This document shows, piece after piece, positions 1 to 11,345 of a stretch of DNA of 64,000 nt (position 1 is its first letter; the number at the start of each line of letters is the position of its first letter). The notes under the pieces were generated by a model. It was not told where the DNA came from, ran no database searches, and saw only the letters and a program-made list of their open reading frames with translations. The translations under genes and the position numbers were made by a program. This DNA is from Hyperoodon ampullatus (lineage: Eukaryota; Chordata; Mammalia; Artiodactyla; Ziphiidae): assembly GCA_949752795.1 (NCBI GenBank), contig OX457057.1, forward strand, positions 102,699,513 through 102,763,512, in the 5' to 3' direction.

Positions 1-62
1 ATAGATTCAAATAGACTCACATCAAAACACATTATAATCAAACTGTTGAAAGACAGAATCTT

Positions 63-217
63 TTTTTTTAATACACAATATATTTGTTCCCCTGTGCTAT
101 ACAGTAGGTCCTTGTTTGTTATCCTTTTTAAATATAGCAGTATGTACATGTCAATAGGAGACTCCCTAACTATCCCTTCCCTCCATCCTTCCCCACCTGG
201 TAAACATAAGTTCATTC
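63..217 (-). mobile_element. Short L1 3'-UTR insertion nested in old L1
   Basis: A poly-T start and the antisense cetartiodactyl L1 3' UTR (cccctgtgctatacagtagg, then a pyrimidine-rich run and tggtaaacataag) interrupt the sense L1. The host sequence aaagacag..aatctt occurs on both sides (49-62 and 218-236, the right copy carrying an extra agag), which fits a target-site duplication of 14-18 bases. The insert is a 5'-truncated L1 of about 155 bases. Confidence 0.75.
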
Positions 218-1075
218 AAAAGACAGAGAGAATCTTGAAAGCAGCAAGAGAGAATCAACTCATCATATATGTTACCCTCAATAAGATTATCAGCTGATTT
301 TTCATTGGAAACCTTGGAACCAGAAGTCAGTAGATTTACATATTCAAACTGCTGAAAGACAAACATTGTCAGCTAAGCATTTGCTATCTGGCAAAACTGT
401 CCTTCAGAAATGTAGTGAAATTAAGACATTCCCAGATAAACAAAAGCTGAGGGAGTTGTCACTAGACATTCTCTTCAAGAAATGATGAACGGAGTTGTTC
501 AGGTTGAAATGAAAGTATGCTAGATGAAGAAATAAAAGATCTCTGATAAAGTTAAATACATTGGAAATTATAAAAGCTGAAATGATTGTAATTTTGGTTT
601 CTAACTTCACTTTTTATTCTCTACATAATTTAAAAGACAAATGCTTAATCTATGTTGTTGGGCACACAATATATAAAGATGTAATTTTTGACATCAGTAA
701 CAGAAGGAGAATGGAGCTGTATAAGAGCAGTTTGTGTAGGCTATTGAAGTGAAGTTGGTATAAATTCAAATTTGGTTACTATAATGTTTGGTCATTAAAT
801 GTAATCCCCATGGTAACCACAAAAATTATCTATAGAATACACACAAAAGGAAATGGGAAGGGAATCAAAGCATTTTACTACCAAAAAAGTCACCTAAACA
901 CAAAAGAAGAGAGTAATGGAGGAAATGAGTGACCAAAAACAAACAAACAAAACACCTATAAAGCATATAGAAAATGAATATCAAAGGCAAAAGTTAGTCT
1001 CCCCTTATCAGTAGTTACTTAAATGTAAACAGATTATATACTCCAGTAAACAAAAAGAGACTCATGTCAGCTTTA

Positions 1076-1104
1076 AAATAAATAAATAAATAAAAATAAA
1101 TAAA
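1076..1104. repeat. (AAAT)n simple repeat
   Basis: About 29 bases of aaataaat-type repeat, with one unit lengthened to aaaaat, inside the old L1. Confidence 0.8.
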
Positions 1105-3830
1105 TTGGTTAAATGTGAAAGGATGGAAAAAGATGTGCAAATAGTAACCAAAAAGGAGGTGGGATGGCTATACTAATATCTGACAAAATAGACTTTAAAT
1201 CAAAAAGTACAAGAAACAAATAAGGACATTATATATTAATAAAAGATTCAATTCAGTGGGAAGTTATGAGAGTTTTAATCATTTACACATCTAATAACAA
1301 ACCCTTAAAATATATGAAGTAAAGCTAATACAAAGAGATGAAGTTAGAAATCAATAAGAGAAGGAAAATTAGAAAATTCACAAACTTGTGGAAATTAACA
1401 CACTTCTAACCAACCAATGGATCAGAGAAGAAATCACAAGGGAAATTTGACTTAGAGATGTATGAAAATGAAAAACACAATACACCAAAACTTATGTAAG
1501 ACAGAAAAAACAGTGCTCTAAGGGAAATGTAATAGCTGTAAATTCCTACATTGAAAAAGAAAGAAATCAATAAACTAACTTTATACCTTAAGGAACTAGA
1601 AAAAAGAAGATCAAACTAAACCCAAAGCTGACAGAGGAAGGAAATAATAAGGTTAGAGTGGAGAAAAACAAATTAGAGAAAAGGAAACAACAGGAAATCA
1701 ATGAAGCCAAAATTTGTTTCTTTGAAAAGATCAGTTAAATTGACAAACCTTTAGCTAGACTGACAAAGAAAAGCAAATACCTAAAGTCAGAAATATAATT
1801 GGAGATGTTATTACCAACATTTTAGAGGTAGAGAATACTGTGAATAATTATATGCCAACAAATTAGATAACCTAGAAGAAATATACAAATAGAAAAACTA
1901 CTTGAAATACACAAATTACCTAAATCTGCTCAAGAAGAAACAGAAAACCTCATCAGAGCTGAGTTAGTAATCCAAAACTCCCAACAAAGAAAAGTCCTCA
2001 ACCAGATAGCTTTATCGATGGATTCTACCAAATATTTAAAGACTTAACACCAATCCTTCTCAAAGTCTTCCAAAAAATTGAAGGGAGAACACTTTGTAAC
2101 TCATTCAATAAGGCCAGCATTACCAAAGCCAGATGAAGACATCACAAGAAAGGAAAATTGTAGACCATTATTCTTTCTGAACGTAGATGCAAAAATCCTC
2201 AACAAAATATTAGCAAATCAAATCCAACAGCATAGTAAGAGGATCATTTACCATGACCAAAGAGACTTATCTAAGAAATGCCAGAGTGGTTCAATATAAG
2301 AAAATCAATATAATACACCACATTAATAGAACAAAGGAAAAAAATTCCAAATGATCGTCTCAATTGACATGATAAAAACTCATAAAGCTAGGACAGAGGG
2401 AAAATTCCTCAACATGGTAAAGGGTATGAATGAAAACCAAAGCTAACATCATACTCAATGGTGAAAGACTGAAAGCTTTCCCCCTAAGATTAAGAATAAG
2501 GCAAGGATGCCTACTTTCACCAATGTTAGTCAGCATTGTACTGGAAGTTCTAGCCATGGCTTTTAACTATTAGACAAATACAAAAAACAAAAATAAAAGG
2601 CATGCAAATGAAAAAAGAGGTAAAACTGCCTCTGATTTGCAGGTGACATGATCATATCTATACATGGAAAATCACAAAGCCTAAACAAGAAATCTTCTAG
2701 ACCTAATAGATAAATTCAGCAATGTTGAAGGGTATAAGATCAACATATGAAAAGCAGTTATGTTTCTGTACACCAACAATGAATAATCCAAAAAGGAAAT
2801 TAAGAAAACAATTTTATTTACTATACCATTAAAAAGAATTAAATACTTAAGAACAAATTTAGCCAAGAAAGTAAAATACTCATACACTGAAAATTACAAA
2901 ACATTGCTGAAAGACTTAAAAATAAAGAAAAAAAATTCTGTGTTCATGGATAGGAAGACTTAACATTGTTAAGATGTCAATACTACCAAAAGCAGTGTAC
3001 ATATTTAACATGTTCCCTATCAAATTTCCAACAGCCTTTTTGGCAGAAATGGAAAATTCGATACATTTATACAGATTTGCAAGGGGCCCCAGATAGCTAA
3101 AGCAATCTTGAAAAAGAAAGACAACATTGGAGGACTCACAGTTCCTGACTTTGAAACTTATTACAAAGCTAGTAATTGAAATAGTATAGTACCAGCATAA
3201 AGACAAATATATACACCAATGTAATAAAAAACAGAGCCCAGAAATAAATCTTCACATATATAATCAATTAAGTTTTGACAAGAGTGCCAAGATAATTCAA
3301 TGGGGAAAGGACGGTTTTTTCAGCAAATGGTACTAGGAAAACTGGGTGTCCACATGCAAGAGAATGAAGTTGGACTCTTACCTTACATCATATACAAAAA
3401 TTGACTCAGAATGAATCAAAGACCTAATCGTAAGGAATAAAACTATGAAACTCTTAGAAGAACATTGGGAAAATCTTCATGACATTGAATGGCAAGGACT
3501 TCATGGATATGATGACACCAAAGCACAGGCACAAAAGAGAAAAAAAAATAGGTAAATTGGACCTCATCAAAATTAAGAACTTAAATGCATCAAAGGACTC
3601 TATTAAGAAAGTGAAAAGGTTAAAGATTGGGAGAAAATATTTGCAAATCATATATCTGACAAGAGATTAATATCCAGAATACATAAGGAACTCCTGTAAC
3701 TCAATGACACAAAACAAGCCAGTTGAAAAATGGGCAAAGGACTTGACCAGACATTTCTCCAAAGGAGATATACAAGTGCCCAATAAGCACATAAAAGATG
3801 AATGCTACAGAGTTATAAGGACAGACAAGT

Positions 3831-4165
3831 TTTTGTTGTTTTAAATTAGGTTAATTTATTCTTTTTATATAGGCAGCCATTAATGAACATTCAGTTACCA
3901 TGCAGTAAGCAAAATTTTAATGATAGTTTACAATATGATTTTTAAAATAATTTTTCTAAGTTGGTCAGTTGGTGCATACTGATTTGAGTGTATCTGAAAA
4001 GTCAGCTCTTTGTGACTAAGTGAATTCTGCTGAAATCTTAGAATTCATGAAAATGGCTGAATATTTTCATCCATGAAGCTTCTGAAATTTGTGTTAAGTG
4101 TGACTTTAATGAGCAGGAAAAGATAATGTGAACTGATTGCTTACCTGACTAAATTTATGTAGCAT
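3831..4165. other. SYCP1 intron, no recognised element
   Basis: AT-rich sequence between the old L1 and a MIR. I see no exon-like open frame with splice sites and no repeat I can name. Confidence 0.5.
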
Positions 4166-4425
4166 ATTCATTAAGGAAGTGGATTCTGGAGGCAGCCTAC
4201 CTGGATTTGAATCCTGGCTCCATCTCTTACTAGATATATAGTCTTGGGCAAGTTACTTAATATTTGTGTGTCTCAGTTCTTCACCTTTATAGTGGGGATA
4301 ATAATAGTATTTGTGTGTCATAAAAATATTGTGAGAATTAAAACTAATTAAAATATGCAAAGTGCTTAAAGTAATGCCTGACATAAAGAAAATACTGAAT
4401 AAATGTTAGCTATTATTATTTGGGA
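4166..4425 (+). mobile_element. MIR SINE, sense, nearly full length
   Basis: The sequence follows the MIR consensus in order: a tRNA-like head (ggattctggaggcagcctac, then tggatttgaatcctggctcc), the central core (ttgggcaagttacttaat, ctcagttcttcacctttata), then gggataataatagtatttg and a tail ending in aataaatgttagctattatt. It lies in the SYCP1 intron about 440 bases before the next exon. Confidence 0.85.
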
Positions 4426-4860
4426 AAATATTCATAAATTGATAATTGACAACATTTATAATTTTTATAGGATTATGAATGCTTATTATAAGGCCTAAGT
4501 GTATTTAAATAAGTAGGTTGGGGAGAGGGGTGGGGAAAGTGATAGTATGAAGACTCTGAAACTGAAATAGAAATCAGTAGAAAAACACTATTCATACACA
4601 TCTTGTATTCCACATAACCTTTTAGGTATATAGTTAATAGAATCAAAATCTAGGTCCTTGTTTGACAGATTGTCATTTTCTTCTTTCTTCAGTCTTTTTT
4701 ATTTTTTTTCCCTCTTCTTTTCCTTTCTCCTCTCTCCTCTTTTATTCTCCCTCCTTGTACTCCTCCATCTCCTTCTCATATGTGGGATGTAGACAAAAAT
4801 TTAATAATATAATATTAATGGTGGCAGCCTCCAAATTATATTTTTATATTTCTCTTTAAG

Positions 4861-5197
4861 AGCATGATTTCAGAGGAAGAGACATTGACAAAACTACACA
4901 TGAAGAATAATCCACCAATTTCTCAATTTTGTGTCAGAACACCAAAAAAGGTAGTTTTAAAATTTTATTTCAGAAAGCGAATTTCAAAAGCTGGATTTAA
5001 TTCTTTTTTTTTCTTTTTTTAAATTAAACATATTATGATTTTATTTATTTTCTATTCAGACGCCTTCATCTCTAACAACCCCTGGATGTACACGGAAGCT
5101 TGGAGCTATGAGGAAAATGCAGGAGGACCGTTGGGCTGTAATTGCTAAAATGGATAGGAAACAAAAACTAAAGGAAGCAGAAAAGCTATTTGTTTAA
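4861..5197 (+). CDS. SYCP1: SYCP1, last two coding exons (C-terminus of synaptonemal complex protein 1)
   Basis: SYCP1 forms the transverse filaments of the meiotic synaptonemal complex; its C-terminus sits at the chromosome axes. Exon A is 4861-4950 (90 bases; acceptor tttctctttaag, donor aag|gtagtt) and encodes SMISEEETLTKL...VRTPKK. Exon B is 5060-5197 (acceptor tttctattcag) and encodes TPSSLTTPG...KMQEDRWAVIAKMDRK...EAEKLFV before TAA at 5195-5197. Both exons are phase 0, so the 75 residues join without a split codon; the intron is 109 bases. The ending (EDRWAVIAKMDRK, KLKEAEKLFV) is the known mammalian SYCP1 C-terminus as I remember it. The start and earlier exons lie upstream of the window. 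Where the remembered human protein has GSTLKFG, this copy reads GCTRKLG. Both exons look intact, so the gene is probably functional. Confidence 0.93.
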
Positions 5198-5560
5198 TTT
5201 CAGAAAATCAGTGTGATTAAGGAGCCTAAATAACAGCAAATTTATAGTTAATTTTTTTATTCTTATTTTCTACAGAGCCAAACATTTTCTGAAATTGAGA
5301 CTTTTTTTGATATTTTCATAAATAATTTGTTTCTTTATATTTTAATATTTTGGCCTAAATGGAAGATAACCACATGTTACTTAAAAACTTGTAATTCTAT
5401 TCAGATAATTAGATGATTATATTTTGGTTTTACCTTTTCTTGTATTCATGAAAGCTGTTTTGTCTAAGTTTTCACACCTGTAAAGTTGTCCGTTGAACAC
5501 TAGGAACACATTACTGAGATTTACTATTTATTCTTTACTATTAAAATATTTTAGATGCAA
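5198..5560 (+). other. SYCP1: SYCP1 3' UTR with probable poly(A) signal
   Basis: AT-rich sequence follows the SYCP1 stop. No AATAAA occurs at a likely distance. A variant ATTAAA at 5540-5545 is the best candidate, about 345 bases after the stop. The exact transcript end is not known. Confidence 0.45.
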
Positions 5561-5754
5561 ATACTTCTCATTGATTCTGTGAGGTCATCTGAACAGCTAA
5601 TTATTATAATTTTGCTAATATTATTTATTTTTAAAATCTTGAGGGCATTTAAGTTTCACGGTTCTGAAGCAGCTTTGATTTATCTATTTATAAAATTGAC
5701 AAATGGCTTTAAGTTGTGGGAAAAAAGGCTCCACCAGTATGACTACCTAAAATA

Positions 5755-7530
5755 CTTCATTTATTCAACATTCATTTGGCAAATATTTATTGAATATCTG
5801 CTAAGAATTAAGCACAGTTCTAGATACTGGGGATATAAGAATGAATGAAACAAAAATAAGCCCTCTCTTCTTCTAGAGCTTACATTTTAATGGGGAAAAT
5901 AGACAAAAAATAAACTATATAAGCAAAACACATAGTATATTAGTTAATGATAATTGCTAAGGAGAAATAAAACAGGTAAGAGTATTAGGGAGTCTTGAAG
6001 AGGGTTGAAATTTTATGTAGAGTGGCCCTCAGCACAATGACATTTGAAGATCTGATGAATAACTAGTAAGCCTATGGCTATCTTGAGGAGAACATTCCTG
6101 ATAAAAGGAACAAAAAGTATAAAGGCCCAGAGGTGGAGGTGTGCTTAGTGTATCTGGGAAACAGCAAGGAGGCCAGTGTGGGTAGAGGATAAGGAGCAAA
6201 AGAAGAGTATAAGGAGAAAAGCCCTGGTATTTAACAGGATAGGGAGTTTGGGTGGGCAGATTATGTAATGCTTATAGGCTATTGTAAGAACTTTGACTTT
6301 TACTCTGAATGAGATGTGAAATTAGCAGATATTTCTGAGCAAAGAAAACTGTGATCTGACTCATGTTTTAAAATAAGGATCTTTCTGACTGCTATATTGA
6401 GGACAGATTTTGAAAAGAGGACAAAAGGTTAAAACAGAGGAAAACAGGTTATTTTAATAATACATATGAGAGATGGTAGTGGCTTGAACAAAGCTGAAAG
6501 CAGTAGAGGAGTAAAAAGGTCAACTTCTGGATCTGTTTTTAAGATTAGATGTGGGATGTGATAAAAAAAAAGAAAAGGCCAAGGGTAATGTCAACATTTT
6601 TGGCCTGAGCAATGTAATTTTGGACATATTAGGTCTAAAATGTATATTAGACATCCAAACAGAGATGGTAAGTAGGCTTAGAGACAGATCCAGGATAGTG
6701 ATATAAATTTGGGAGTCAACAGCATATTTAAAGCTATCAGAGTGGATGAGAACATGTACAATTATGAGAGTGACTGTAGCTAGAAAAGAGAAGAGATCAG
6801 AGATGAGAAGGAACCATAAAAGGTTTAGCAAGGGTAATACTGAAGTCTAGCAAGAAGGTATTTCAAAGAAGAAGGGAGTGATAAATTGTGTTAAATACTG
6901 CTCAGAGATAAAATTGATTAATGTGTTATTAATGGGGAGGTCTTTGGTGATCTTAACAATGGCAGCTTCAGTGAAGTGGAGTTCGATTGGAGGGGGTGGT
7001 TAAGGAAAGAATGGAAGGAAAAAAGTGGAGACAGCTATCTTCATTAAGAGTAAGAAAACTAAGAAGTTATACCTTAAAAGGGAAGAAGATAAATGAGATA
7101 GCTACTTGAAATGGAAGTGGGTCAAGAGAAGATTCTTTTTTAAAAGATGTAAGAATTAATAGCAAGTTTAAATAATTAAGGAAAGATTCAGGATGATGGG
7201 AAATGATTATGCCGAAGAGAAAGAAGATTTTTTTTTTAAGTAGAATGTCCTATAATAAATAGGCAAGAGGAGTGGATTCTGATGGAAGATTAAAGTGCTG
7301 GGCCTTAGCTAGGAGAATAGACAATTCTACCATAGTAACAAGGGAAAGGAAACATATATATCACAAGATGATGGTGGATGGGAGTTTGTAGAACTTTTGG
7401 TTTCATAGCTTCAATTTTCTTAAGTGAGAGTTAAGATCATCCACTGAGAATGAAGGTGGAGGGGAACGTGTTGCAAGTTGTGAATAGAAGAGTAGGTATG
7501 AAAGACTCACCTAATAAAGTAAGAGAGTGA
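5755..7530 (-). mobile_element. Ancient L2 LINE, antisense
   Basis: It starts with the reverse complement of the L2 3' end (ttcatttggcaaatatttat, then agaattaagcacagttctag, then actggggatataagaatgaa, then agagcttacattttaatgg). It continues through parts matching the L2 ORF in antisense: aaaggcccagaggtgga, aacagcaaggaggccagtgtg, ctgtgatctgactcatg, tagacatccaaacagagatgg, aatttgggagtcaacagcat, and near 6860-6990 the segment matching the L2 part that reads ...GGTCACCAATGACC in sense. At about 1.8 kb it is a long L2 copy. It is heavily diverged and codes for nothing. Confidence 0.8.
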
Positions 7531-8395
7531 ATGAACTTTATAAAAACAACTGGCAAATAGATAAAAATAGTCTTAGAGTTGTCTATAACAATTTTGGTAT
7601 AGTAGAATTTTACTTATGGTGGGGAAATGTGTTTGTAGGAAAGGCTACCCCCCAAAAAATGGAAATGCTATATAACATTATGGAAATTATGTTCCTCCTT
7701 CAATTTGTGTGCCTATAACTGTACTCTGAAAACTGGATATAGTCTTAGGATTTCTAGCTTTTGATCTAGAAACTTTAATTGGAACTTTATAATTTGTCTC
7801 CTGAGCAAGTATTTTCTTTGGAGGATTATTAGTCTTGATGACATGATATTTCACATTTGAAACTACTATATATTTTCAACATTTTAAAATAAAACAAGAC
7901 TTGTATATTAGTTAACACTAGCTTCTCTGGCTAATCATCAACTTCTCACTTAAATGCTACTATTTAGTAAGCAGTATTTCTCCAGGTGGTGATTTAGGAA
8001 CCCTGGCTCCTTCCAACTTCTAGCTCTGCCATCTTCAACAACTTGCTTCCAAGGTTGTTGCAAAAGGGGAAATACCATAGAGGATCCATGTGGGAAGTTT
8101 TTAATGACCCAGGTCTGAAATAGATGTACATCACTTCCACCCACATTCTACTTTCTGGAACCAAATCATATGGCCACACCTAATTTCAAGACAGACTGTG
8201 ATCCATTTCTAGTTATGTCTCAGGAGATCAGGGAAGGTGGTCAGGTGAACAACTAGCCAGTCTGTCACAATTAATTTGCACTCTTTAAATTTTCAAATAT
8301 TGTTCTTCTTTTAATTTAAAAAGATGAGTTAGGCTCTTAAGTTTTGAAAGATTGCTTCTTGCTGTTTTTGAGCATGCTGGGCATGCTTCTTTCTT
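7531..8395. other. Intergenic, nothing recognised
   Basis: Unique-looking sequence. I see no splice-flanked open frame, RNA gene or nameable repeat. Confidence 0.5.
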
Positions 8396-8655
8396 GGAAA
8401 CTTCCCCCTTTCTACAGTGCTTCTGATTCCCCTTACACTGCTCTTTTTTCTCCCCATGGCACATATCATCTTTTAACACACTATATACTTCACTTAGTAT
8501 GTTTATTATTCATTGTCTTCACTCACTAGAATGTAAACTTCACAAAGACAGGGATTTTTGTCTGCTTTGTTTATTGATGCATCCTGAGTACTTAGAACAA
8601 TGCCTGGCCCATTGTAGGTACTCAGTATTTGTTGAATTGATTAAATAAAAATGTA
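8396..8655 (+). mobile_element. L2 LINE 3' end, sense
   Basis: Matches the L2 tail in order: gattccccttacactgctc, catggcacatatcatctt, ctagaatgtaaacttcacaa, agacagggatttttgtctg, tacttagaacaatgcctgg, gtaggtactcagtatttgtt, gaattgatt. It lies in the opposite orientation to the L2 at 5755-7530. Confidence 0.85.
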
Positions 8656-8757
8656 ATATATATTTAAGAAAAACTTACATATACCATACTGATGATTCTT
8701 ATAGTAAGTAAAACTTCAGAATCAAAATGTTTAATACATGATTTAAAAATAAGATCA

Positions 8758-8811
8758 GAAACTAATACATTGTAAAGCAACTATACTCCAATAAAAATTA
8801 ATTTAAAAAAT
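8758..8811 (+). mobile_element. 54-bp 'micro' L1 3'-end insertion
   Basis: The segment acattgtaaagcaactatac followed by tccaataaaaattaattta is the extreme 3' end of the cetartiodactyl L1, with an A-rich tail. A perfect 13-base direct repeat, AAAAATAAGATCA, flanks it (8745-8757 and 8812-8824). This is a target-primed insertion truncated to its last few dozen bases. Confidence 0.85.
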
Positions 8812-9061
8812 AAAAATAAGATCAAATATTGGAAATTAGAAAAGCATAAAATTTCCTAAAAGCATATTGTTATAGTAGTCTATATTTGTGTCTTCTGTTT
8901 TGAGATTTAGAGAGTCAGTTTTGACAACCAAATCCAGAATAAAACTTAAGACTAATGCTATTGTTTTCACTTTTAGGCAACTCCTGAAAAACACCAGAGT
9001 AAGAAAAATAATTTATCATTCTAAATTTAGGGATCAGTGCACTCACTTGTGGTAACCTCAT

Positions 9062-9091
9062 CAAAAAACAAAACAAAACAAAACAAAAAAT
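9062..9091. repeat. (CAAAA)n simple repeat
   Basis: Repeating aaaac units with short A-runs. Confidence 0.85.
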
Positions 9092-9564
9092 CTCATAAAA
9101 ATAATTTTAACTAGCACTAATGAACAATTGGAAAATTTATAATTTAATATTATGAAAATTTTATAGGCTAATTACATAATGATTAATAGCTTTTTAAAGC
9201 ATATTAATTTAAACTGAGTGCAGTTTAGATATTATTATAAGAAGAAGCTTTTTGTCATAACCCATTTTTAGGTTGTTAGGAAATACTTCCTGCCCTTTAG
9301 TCACTCTTTGAAGGAGTGACAGTATGATCCATGAGTTTAGGAAAATTGGGCATAGGGGACCCAGCCTCCTCTACTCTTTTCATCATGAAGCTTCTTGCAG
9401 GAGGCATGTGATCTGCTCCATGCTGTATGTTTTACAGAGCAGGCTTTGCCCTGCAGATGAAAGGTCCTCTAATGAGGGGATAAATTCAGTAGAGCGTTAT
9501 CAAATCCCAGTAATTTGATAAATAGGCTGGATACTTTGAGAAAAAAATAGAGTAGAATTTGGGG

Positions 9565-9896
9565 CTTCCCTGGTGGTGCAGTGGTTAAGAATCCACCTGC
9601 CAATGCAGGGGACATGGGTTGGAGCCCTGGTCCAGGAAGATCCCACATGCCGCGGAGCAACTAAGCCCGTGCGCCACAACTCCTGAGCCTGCGCTCTAGG
9701 GCCCGTGAGCCATAACTCCTGAAGCCTGCGCGCCTAGAGCCCATGCTCTGCAACAAGAGAAGACACCGCAACGAGAAGCCTGTGCACCGCAAAGAGTAGC
9801 CCCCGCTCGCCGCAAATAGAGAAAGCCTGCACACAGCAACAAAGAACCAACAAAGCCAAAAATAAATAAAATAAATAAATTTTTTAAAAAAGCTTT
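9565..9896 (+). mobile_element. CHR-type SINE, long form
   Basis: A tRNA-derived head (cttccctggtggtgcagtgg, aatgcaggggacatgggtt) is followed by a long body of 'gcc..cgccacaactcctgagcc' type and an A-rich aataaataaa tail. A 24-base direct repeat with one mismatch flanks it (9541-9564 and 9897-9920). The good duplication points to a fairly recent insertion. Open frames crossing it are not genes. Confidence 0.93.
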
Positions 9897-9920
9897 AAAA
9901 AAATAGAGTGGAATTTGGGG

Positions 9921-10335
9921 GAGCTAAATAACATACTAATATTGAAACTCTGATGTGGCTTTGGTGGTCCTGCTCTGGACCATAGCCCCATAGGAATTTT
10001 CACTTGGTGAGTCATTATAGCCTATGGTAGCTTTGCTTTTACATGAATTACTGTTTTTTAGAAATAGGTTGCAGGTTCTGGATCTTAACTGAATGATTTG
10101 TAAGCTTTGTCTGAAGCAAAAATGAGTACCTCAGTGTGTCTACAGGCCATAAGCTTCAGCAGAAGCATGGGCTGAGGAAGCCTCAGCCAAATTTGGGCTG
10201 TAAAAAGAGCATATGTTAGCCACACTAGACTGAGCAAGGTGTGGGGCTCAGGGGTTATATTTTGGATATATTTTGATAGTGGAACCAAAAAGATGTGCTG
10301 ACAGTACTGACAGATTGGCTGGAGGTAAGGATGAG
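9921..10335. other. Intergenic, nothing recognised
   Basis: Unique-looking sequence with no supported feature. Confidence 0.4.
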
Positions 10336-11345
10336 GTGAAAGAAAGAAAATGTGTAAGGTTGGGTTTTCAAGTTCTGTTTGGGGCTATGTAATATTTGAG
10401 ATAGCTTAGATATCTAAGTGGAGATGTTGAGAAGGTCATTGGACAAATGAATCTGGAGTTTTCCAGAAGGGTCAGTATTTATTAATCATTGGCATAAACA
10501 TGCCATTTAAAGCACAGGATTGAATGCACTCTCTTTACAAATAGTGAGTGTGTAGTTACAGAAGGGAAAGGAGTTAGTACTGAGCCTTGGGATACTGAAA
10601 CATTGTCAAGCAATAGAGAGGTTGTTGTAAAGACTCATAAGGGAGACAAGTGAAGTGTAAAGTATGGAAGCCTAGAGAACAAAGTGATTCAAGAAAGGAA
10701 TATTCTGTATCATATCATTCTGAGTGGCAATACCTGAAAGTATAGAATAAATAGTTGGATTTGGGGGTATCAGTATGATAAATGACACTCTCAGTGACTT
10801 GCAGTCTAGTAGCAAATATAAATGTGTAAACAAATGAGTCACTTATAAGTAATTCAACAGTATACAAGTATGAAATATACAGAGACATAAATGATAATTT
10901 CATGTCTTGACTTTAGAGAAGGCCTTCTGGAAAAGATGGATTTTGAACATAAATAGGAATTCTACAGGTGTATAAGAAGGATAAGAGGAAATCAAAGCAG
11001 AAGAAATAGCAAAATAAAGGTTGAAATGAAGAGTAATTAGTAGAACCAGACCATGGTCTCTTCATATAGAATGTTGTATATTATGTTGCAAAGCTTGTAC
11101 TTTTTTGGTATGGAAAATGGAATAGAGTTAAGCAAGGAAAATAAGACTTTATTACTTAAAATATGGTATTTTAAAATTAAAACTTTATAAAAGGATATAA
11201 AGTATATGGTTTCCCAACTTTATCATCCATCCTCTCACTTGAAAAAGACTTTTGTTTTAGAAAGGTCATTAGATGTAAATCAGAACAGGTGAGGTTATTG
11301 AAGATATTAAAATAGTCCAGGTGAGAGATGGGAAAGTTTCTTAGA
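10336..11345 (-). mobile_element. L2 LINE fragments, antisense
   Basis: Several pieces match L2 in antisense: atatctaagtggagatgttg, gacaaatgaatctggagttt, gagccttgggatactgaaac (10390-10605), then gagaaggccttctggaaaag (about 10916) and ttaaaatagtccaggtgaga (about 11307). The pieces between them are too diverged to place. They may belong to one decayed copy. Confidence 0.65.

Larger units (their letters stand above)
1..3830 (+). mobile_element. Old L1 LINE, sense strand, decayed (SYCP1 intron)
   Basis: The stretch reads as a badly decayed L1 in plus orientation. Bases 218-540 resemble the L1 region upstream of ORF2. From about 1130 (endonuclease domain) to 3800 it follows ORF2 in order. At 2078-2299 a readable piece of reverse transcriptase survives (PKPDED..., then [13 protein letters not shown]), and 3120-3790 carries the C-terminal region. 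Many stops and frameshifts break the reading frame, so it makes no protein. It lies upstream of the last SYCP1 exons and in the same direction, so it is probably intronic. A second L1 fragment interrupts it at 63-217. The 3' boundary near 3830 is approximate, and no poly(A) tail or 3' UTR is seen there. Confidence 0.85.

Noticed and set aside
4662..4859. 65-codon frame just before the SYCP1 exon
   Set aside because: It is the pyrimidine-rich intron leading to the acceptor at 4860 (Ser/Phe/Leu runs).
9565..9640. tRNA-like A and B box sequences at SINE heads
   Set aside because: They are the tRNA-derived promoters of CHR SINEs; no folded tRNA with proper ends is present.
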